NCBI GenBank assembly: GCA_028622995.1
Contig: JAJQJQ010000015.1
Coordinates: 3,038,001-3,102,000 of the forward strand
Direction: 5' to 3'
Source of the DNA: Panagrolaimus kolymaensis
Taxonomy: Eukaryota > Nematoda > Chromadorea > Rhabditida > Panagrolaimidae
DNA: 64,000 nucleotides
Shown here piece after piece: positions 58,732-64,000 of the stretch. The translations under genes and the position numbers were made by a program. How positions within the stretch are numbered: the first letter of the stretch is position 1; each line of letters starts with the position of its first letter. A model generated the notes under the pieces. It did not search any database, was not told where the DNA came from, and saw only the letters and a program-made list of their open reading frames with translations.

Positions 58732-61700
58732 ATGACTGCAACAGCAATTCCAATACCACCGCCAACAGAAAATGGTGTAATTCCAACTCCAGCATCATCA
58801 AATCCTGAAGATGATGAAAAGCCTCTTAAAGTTTTTATCTCTTCTGTTAGTGCTAATTATGAGGTTTGTTTTTTCTTTCCATTGACATAAAAAAGACAAA
58901 AAATGTGAAGATAAAAAAATGATTGCATTTTTTTGTCACAACAAATCAAACACATGATTTTTGTTCCAGCCATAGCTCAGTTGGTAGAGCGGAGGACTGT
59001 AGTTTAATAAAAATGGCCATCCTTAGGTCGCTGGTTCAAATCCGGCTGGCTGGAAAATTTTTTGCATTTTTTCTTTTCAAACATAAGAATTACAAAAATA
59101 ATATAATTTTATTATTTCAATTCTTTATTTTTATTTTTTATTTTCAAAGCAAATTCAAAAAACCATTTTGTTTTTAAATAGAGACAATTTTAAATTTCAG
59201 ATGCGAAAACATCAACAGAAAGCTATTATGATTCTTGATGGCTTAAATGTTCCCTTTCGAATTATTGATATTACAGTTAGAGGAAATGAAATGGAACGAG
59301 AAATAATGAAAGTTAAAGCATCAGAGAAAAAGCCCCAACCTATTTTACCTCCACAATTTGTTTGGAAAGATGAATATCTTGGAGTAAGTGTTTATTTAAA
59401 ATAAATGTTAAAAACTTTATTTTGAAATATGTTAGAAAATTAATTCTTTTCGACCAGATAGTTTAAAAAAAATAAAAATAATTTGCTCATAAGCAGAAAC
59501 ATATTTAATGCTAGGAGGTGGCCTAAATTCGTAAAAACTTGTAAAAAATAAGCAGTGACAAAATAAAATATTGGAATTTTATTTATCGATTTTTTAATTT
59601 TTTTATTGATTATGCCAAAAATAAAAGTTTAAGCTTATCCATGAATTTGAAAGGTTCATGCGAAATACTCTCAAGAGATTTAACATGATATTATTAATGG
59701 ACTTTTTAAAATTAATTTTTTGAATAGGCATGAGTTAGCTGAAAATTTGTTCAAGGATCAAACAAAAATTAATAAAGATGTTGCCAACAATTTTAAATTA
59801 AATTAAAATTCTGCGAACTTATCAAAGCTCGCTCAACAAATCACTTTTAAAAATTAACTGACTTTTAGAAGCAAACTAATTTATGTTTTTTAATTTCTAG
59901 GATTATGATGATTTTGAATTTGCAAATGAATGCAATGTTCTTGAAGAATTTTTAAAGCTTATTCCTCCATTCGATCCAGCTACCTTAATTCCTCCAGAAC
60001 CCGAACCTGAATCGGAAGAAGAGGAGGAGGAAGATGAATATGAAGATATTTATGAAGACGACGAAGAGGGCATTGAAGAGGAAGATGTTGAAGGCGAAGA
60101 GGAGATCGAAGATGAGGAAATGGAAATAGATGAAGAAGAAAATATTGAAGATGAGGAAGAAGAGCCAGTGCCGAAAAAGAAAACAAAAACTGATGAGGCG
60201 GCTAAAAAACCTGCAGCAGCGAAGGATAGTAAAAAAGCTGATGAAAAGAAAATCGATGCTAAAAAGGAGGCAGCGACGAAGGACAAATCGAAGGTGGATG
60301 AAAAGAAAAAATCAAGTGATAAAGATTCTGGCAAAACTGATGCCAAAAAAGTTTCTATCAAAACTGCTGATAAAAAAGACGGCGAAAAGAAGGCTTCATC
60401 GATAGACGCAAAAAAGACAACCGAGGCGAAATCTTCAACGGATAAAGCAAAATCATCTTCATCCAAATCTACAACGGATAAAACTAAATCAGATTCCAAA
60501 ACAGCTGAGAAAAAGGCATCATCATCTTCCGATAAAACCAAAACTGAAAGCAAGGAAAAATCCTCTAAAACTAAAGAAAGCAGCTCCAGCAAGGAAAAAA
60601 CAAAAACAACGGATGAGAAAAAGTCTTCGTCATCATCGTCGAAGGATAAAGAAGCAACCGAAGCTAAAAAATCTTCGTCTTCGAGTGACAAAAAGCCTAC
60701 TGAAAAGAAAACTTTGAGTAGCGATAAAGAAAAACCTTCTTCCAAATCAACTTCAGAAACCAAAAAATCTTCTGATAAAGAATCCAAAGAAAAAACCACC
60801 GAAAAGTCTGCAGAGAAAAAATCTTCGTCATCAACAGATAAAACTAAAACTGATTCTAAAAGCGCTGAGAAAAAGCCATCTTCATCGACTGACAAAGCCA
60901 AACCAGATTCTAAATCGGCTGACAAAAAATCTTCATCTTCAGATAAAACCAAAACTGAAAGCAAAGAAAAATCCTCCAAGTCATCCTCAGAAACTAAAAA
61001 ACCTTCTGAAAAAGATTCAAAAGAAAAAACAAGCGATAAAACGACTTCAGATGTTGAAAAGAAAAAGAGAAGTGAATCGACCAAAAGAAAAGAGGGCGAT
61101 GAGGAAAAGAAAAAAGCTGAAACCAAATCCAAGTCAACTTCAGATAAAGAGAAGGACGTTAAAAAGGTTGATGAAACTAAAAAAAGAAGCGAATCCAAAA
61201 AGCGAACTGAAGAAAAGGATGAGAAAAAGCCAAGTACTTCGAAGGATGATGAAAAGAAAAAAGTTGAATCGAAGGAGAAAAAACCCTCAACGGATTCTAA
61301 GGATAAAAAGAAAGAATCAGAGAAGGAAGGTGATAAAAAGAAAGAAGTTACCGATGAGGATAAGAAAAAAGCTGAAGCTAAAAAGAAGGCGGATGATGAG
61401 GCTAAAAAGAAAAAGGAAGCAGAAGCGAAGAAGAAGGATGATGAAGAAAAGAAAAAGGCTGAAGAGGAAGCCAAGAAAAAATCAGAGGAAAAGAAAAAAA
61501 AAGAAGTTGAAGCTAAAAAGAAGGCGGAAGAGCAGCCAAAAAAAATGTCATTGGCTGATATGTTAAAAGCCGCAGCCCAGCAAATGGAAAATGGCGGGGA
61601 TCTTGAAGCAGACGACGAGGAATATGAAGATGAGGAATGGGAGGATGAAGATGTAGTTCCAACCAAGCCATTAGATCCTATTGCAGCCATTGTTGCAGCC

Positions 61701-64000
61701 GCCGCAGCAGAGCGAAAGAAAAAGGAGAATGAAGCAAAGAAAAAAGCGGAAGATGAAGAAAAACGTAACATGAAAGAGGTTGAAGATAAAAAGAAGAAAG
61801 AAGAGGAGGAAGCCAAAAAGAAAAAAGAAGCTGATGCTAAGAAAAAAGCTGATGAAGATAAAGCTAAAAAGGAGGTGGATGAAAAGAAAAAGAAGGACAC
61901 CGAAGTTAAAAAGAAGGTTGATGAAGATAAAAAGCCAGAAGCCAAAGCCAAAACTTCAACTGACAAAGAAAAAGATGTTAAAAAGGATGATGCTGAAAAG
62001 AAAAAGCGAAGCGAATCCAAGAAGCTGATAGAAGAAAAAGATGAGAAAAAATCTTCATCGACATCAGATAAAACAAAAACTGATTCAGATAAAAAATCCT
62101 CGTCATCAGCAGACAAAACAAAATCAGATTCCAAAACATCGGAGAAAAAACCTTCAACAGAAAAGGTGAAAGATGAAAGTAAAGAATCTGATTCCAAAAA
62201 GGTTGATAAAAAATCATCATCTTCTGATAAAGCAAAAGCCGAAAGCAAAGAAAAAACTTCTTCAAAGTCCACTTCTGAATCCAAAAAATCTTCTGAAAAA
62301 GATTCTAAAGAGGGTGATAAAAAGAAAGCCGAATCAGATAAAAAAGCTGTTGATGAAAAAAAGCATTCCTCTGATGATAAGAAGAAGGCGGAAAAGGATA
62401 AAGTCAAGATTAATGATGCTAAGAAAAAATCATCTGAAACCGACGTTGATAAAAAGAAATCCGAAAAAGTATCATCAAGTGAAGAAAAGAAAAAAGCTGA
62501 TGACAAAAAAGCGAAGGAGAAAACCGCAGATAAAAAAGAATCCGACTCCAAGAAAAAGGCAGATGACGAAGATTCTCAAAAGAAAGAATCTGACGAAAAA
62601 AAGAAGGCCGACAAGGATAAAATTAAATCCGATGAAGCCAAGAAAAAAACTGAAGGCGACGCTAAAAAGAAAAAGGAAGATAAGCCTAAAGATGTTGACG
62701 ATGAAGCCAAAAAGAAAAAAGAGGTTGAAGCGAAGAAAAAGGCGGATGAGAAAGCAAAAAAGAAAAAAGCTGATGAAGAGAAGGCTAAAAAAGAGGCAGA
62801 GGAGAAAAAGAAAAAAGAAGCCGAAGCTAAAAAAAAGGCTGAAGAAGAAGCAAAGAAAAAAGCAGCTGAGCAACCTCGAAAGCAATCCCTCGCTGATATG
62901 TTAAAAGCCGCAGCCCAGCAAATGGAAAATGGCGGGGATCTTGAAGCTGATGATGAAGAATGGGAATATGAAGATGAGGAATGGGAGGATGAGGATGTTG
63001 TTCCGGCAAAATCCATAGATCCCATTGCAGCCATCGTTGCAGCCGCCGCTGTTGAGAGAAAAAAGAAAGAAGAGGATGCAGCAAAGAAAAAAGCTGAAGA
63101 GGAGGAAAAACGTAAAAAGAAAGAGATTGAATCTTCTTCCAAAACCGCTGAGCAAGAAGCTAAAAAGAAAGAAGAAGAGCGGAAGAAAAAGCAAGAGGAT
63201 GAAGAAAAGAAAGCTAAAGAAGCAGATAAAAAGCGAGAGGAAGACAAAAAGAAAAAGGATGAAGAACGTCGAGCTCGAAGGAAGAAAGAAGAGGAGGAAG
63301 AAGCTCGTAAAATAGAAGATGAAAAGAAAAAGCGAGATGAGGAACGTCGAGCTCGAAAGAAAAAAGATGAAGAAGAGATTCTTAAAGCTGAAGAAGAAAG
63401 GAAAAAGAAAGACGAGGAAAGGCGAGCTCGAAGGAAAAAGGTTGAAGAGGAAGAAGAAAAGCGATTGGCTGATGAAAAGAGAAAACTTGATGAAGAAAGG
63501 GAGAAGAAGAAACAGAGGGAGGAGGAAGAAGCTAAAAAAGCTGAGGAAGAAAAGAAGAAACGAGAGGATGAACGAAAAGCTCGAAAAAAGAAGGAGGAGG
63601 AAGATAAAAAAGCTGAAGAAAAGAAAAAGAGAGATGATGATAGGAAAAAGGTAGCCAAAGCATTGGAGGAAGTCAAAAAGATGACTGAAAAGGAGGCAGA
63701 AAAGAAAGAAGCTTCAACATCGAAAGTTGATGAAAAAATAAAGGATAGCAGCAGTAAAACTAAAGATGCTGATTCAGAAGCTAAAAAATCCAAGGAAGCT
63801 GATGTTAAAAAGAAGGAAACCGATTCAGAAGCTAAAAAGTCAAAAGAAAAGGTCGATGATAAAAAGTCAAAGGAAAAGGAAAAAGCAGCCACCGACGTTG
63901 AAGCCAAAAAAGATAAACCCAACAAAGAAAAAACTTCGGATGATAAAAAAGTTAGCGATGAAAAGAAAAAATCTTCATCGGATGATAAAAAGAAAACTGA
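58732..64000 (+). CDS. SH3BGR-domain protein with a giant charged tail (3' end outside window)
   Basis: Exons 58732-58863, 59201-59383 and 59901 to beyond 64000. Residues about 32-125 form a SH3BGR-type thioredoxin-like domain: LKVFISSVSANYEMRKHQQK, VPFRIIDITV, ILPPQFVWKDEYLGDYDDFE, NVLEEFLKLIPP. As usual for the family it lacks a CxxC active site and is followed by an acidic Glu-rich stretch. Then, within a single exon open for over 4.1 kb, comes a Lys/Glu/Ser/Asp-rich tail of more than 1,200 residues, largely of KK(A/S)E, SSSDK and EEKKK type, probably disordered or single alpha-helical. A near-identical module beginning SLADMLKAAAQQMENGGDLE occurs twice (61548 and 62886 onward), 446 codons apart, each followed by an acidic patch and DPIAAIVAAAA. 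Vertebrate family members are far shorter. The stop codon is not in the window. Confidence 0.85.
58966..59054 (+). tRNA. tRNA-Tyr (GTA), with intron
   Basis: The sequence folds as a tRNA: 7-base acceptor stem CCAGCCA/TGGCTGG, D-arm TAGCTCAGTTGGTAGAGC, anticodon GTA at 58999-59001, T-arm GGTTCAAATCC and discriminator A at 59054. A 16-base intron (59003-59018) sits one base 3' of the anticodon, the standard place in eukaryotic tRNA-Tyr. The gene lies within the first intron of the SH3BGR-like gene, on the same strand. The T-loop is TTCAAAT instead of the common TTCGATT but keeps TTC. Confidence 0.96.
59384..59900 (+). other. Second intron of the SH3BGR-like gene
   Basis: AT-rich 517-base intron. 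No nested gene or repeat identified. Confidence 0.6.
61548..63117 (+). repeat. Duplicated module inside the SH3BGR-like tail
   Basis: Two in-frame copies (about 61548-61770 and 62886-63117) encode SLADMLKAAAQQMENGGDLE, an acidic EDEEWEDEDVVP patch, DPIAAIVAAAA and ERKKKE. The DNA is nearly identical over the first ~50 bases (gctgatatgttaaaagccgc in both), so the duplication is recent or kept homogeneous. Confidence 0.85.

Noticed and set aside
61051..61566. Plus-strand Arg/Lys-rich frames within the SH3BGR-like tail (also 60130, 61780, 62173, 63319)
   Set aside because: These are frame-shifted readings of the AAG/GAA repeats. The real frame is fixed by the SH3BGR domain and stays open from 59901 to 64000.
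60050..62551. Minus-strand open frame of 833 residues (and another at 62576-63925)
   Set aside because: It is the antisense shadow of the Lys/Glu/Ser-rich exon: AAA/GAA/TCN codons read backwards give endless Phe/Ser/Leu codons without stops. No domain, splice or start context supports it.

Overview
This is a stretch of nuclear genome from a nematode. The decisive marker is a complete major sperm protein gene (52059-52482, minus), a family restricted to nematodes in this form. Supporting signs are very short GT-AG introns (44-60 bases) ending in TTTTAG or TTTCAG, an acceptor placed just before several start codons (as expected for spliced-leader trans-splicing), nested genes and strong AT richness. 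The degenerate Hsp70-like and F-box-like families suggest a clade IV (panagrolaimid-type) worm, but that placement is inference.

Layout. 1-998 is the end of an unrecognised Hsp70-like family gene. 2655-9052 (minus) is a complete Gs-alpha gene whose large intron carries a 100-base palindromic transposon. 9053-15310 is gene-poor and holds a 464-base GC-rich transposon. 15311-17017 is an intact member of the Hsp70-like family. 17650-22996 is a tandem pair of HAT-repeat proteins with an F-box-like C-terminus. 24051-28761 is vps-4, with a rhodopsin-type GPCR nested antisense in its big intron. Then follow an LDLa membrane protein (29493-31582), a CHK/EcKinase-like gene (minus, 31942-33379), a small membrane protein (34175-34902), a cytochrome P450 (35645-37496), a glutaredoxin (minus, 37665-38189), V-ATPase subunit B (39505-41195) and mitochondrial ribosomal protein L38 (41451-43087).

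From 43407 to 51847 lies the most unusual block. A 1532-residue protein joins a zinc-binding region, an AIG1/septin-like P-loop GTPase and a degenerate Hsp70 ATPase domain. Beside it are a shorter paralogue broken by one stop codon and a relic of a further Hsp70-like copy. Next come the MSP gene, a ZDHHC6-type palmitoyltransferase broken by a Helitron and a stop codon (52728-54738), a third Hsp70-like family gene broken by a hAT-type element (minus, 54904-56782), an F-box-associated-like gene (minus, 57252-57902), and a SH3BGR-domain protein with a giant charged tail running off the window (58732 onwards) that carries a tRNA-Tyr gene in its first intron.

Conserved housekeeping genes (signalling, ESCRT disassembly, vacuolar acidification, mitochondrial translation, redox) alternate here with fast-evolving nematode families. 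Three non-autonomous elements with 8-base target duplications and hAT-like ends, plus one Helitron, show recent transposon activity; two of the four insertions directly break exons. All coding models were assembled by hand from the sequence. Exon sums were checked for frame in the complete gene models. Functional assignments rest on recognised motifs, not on database searches.
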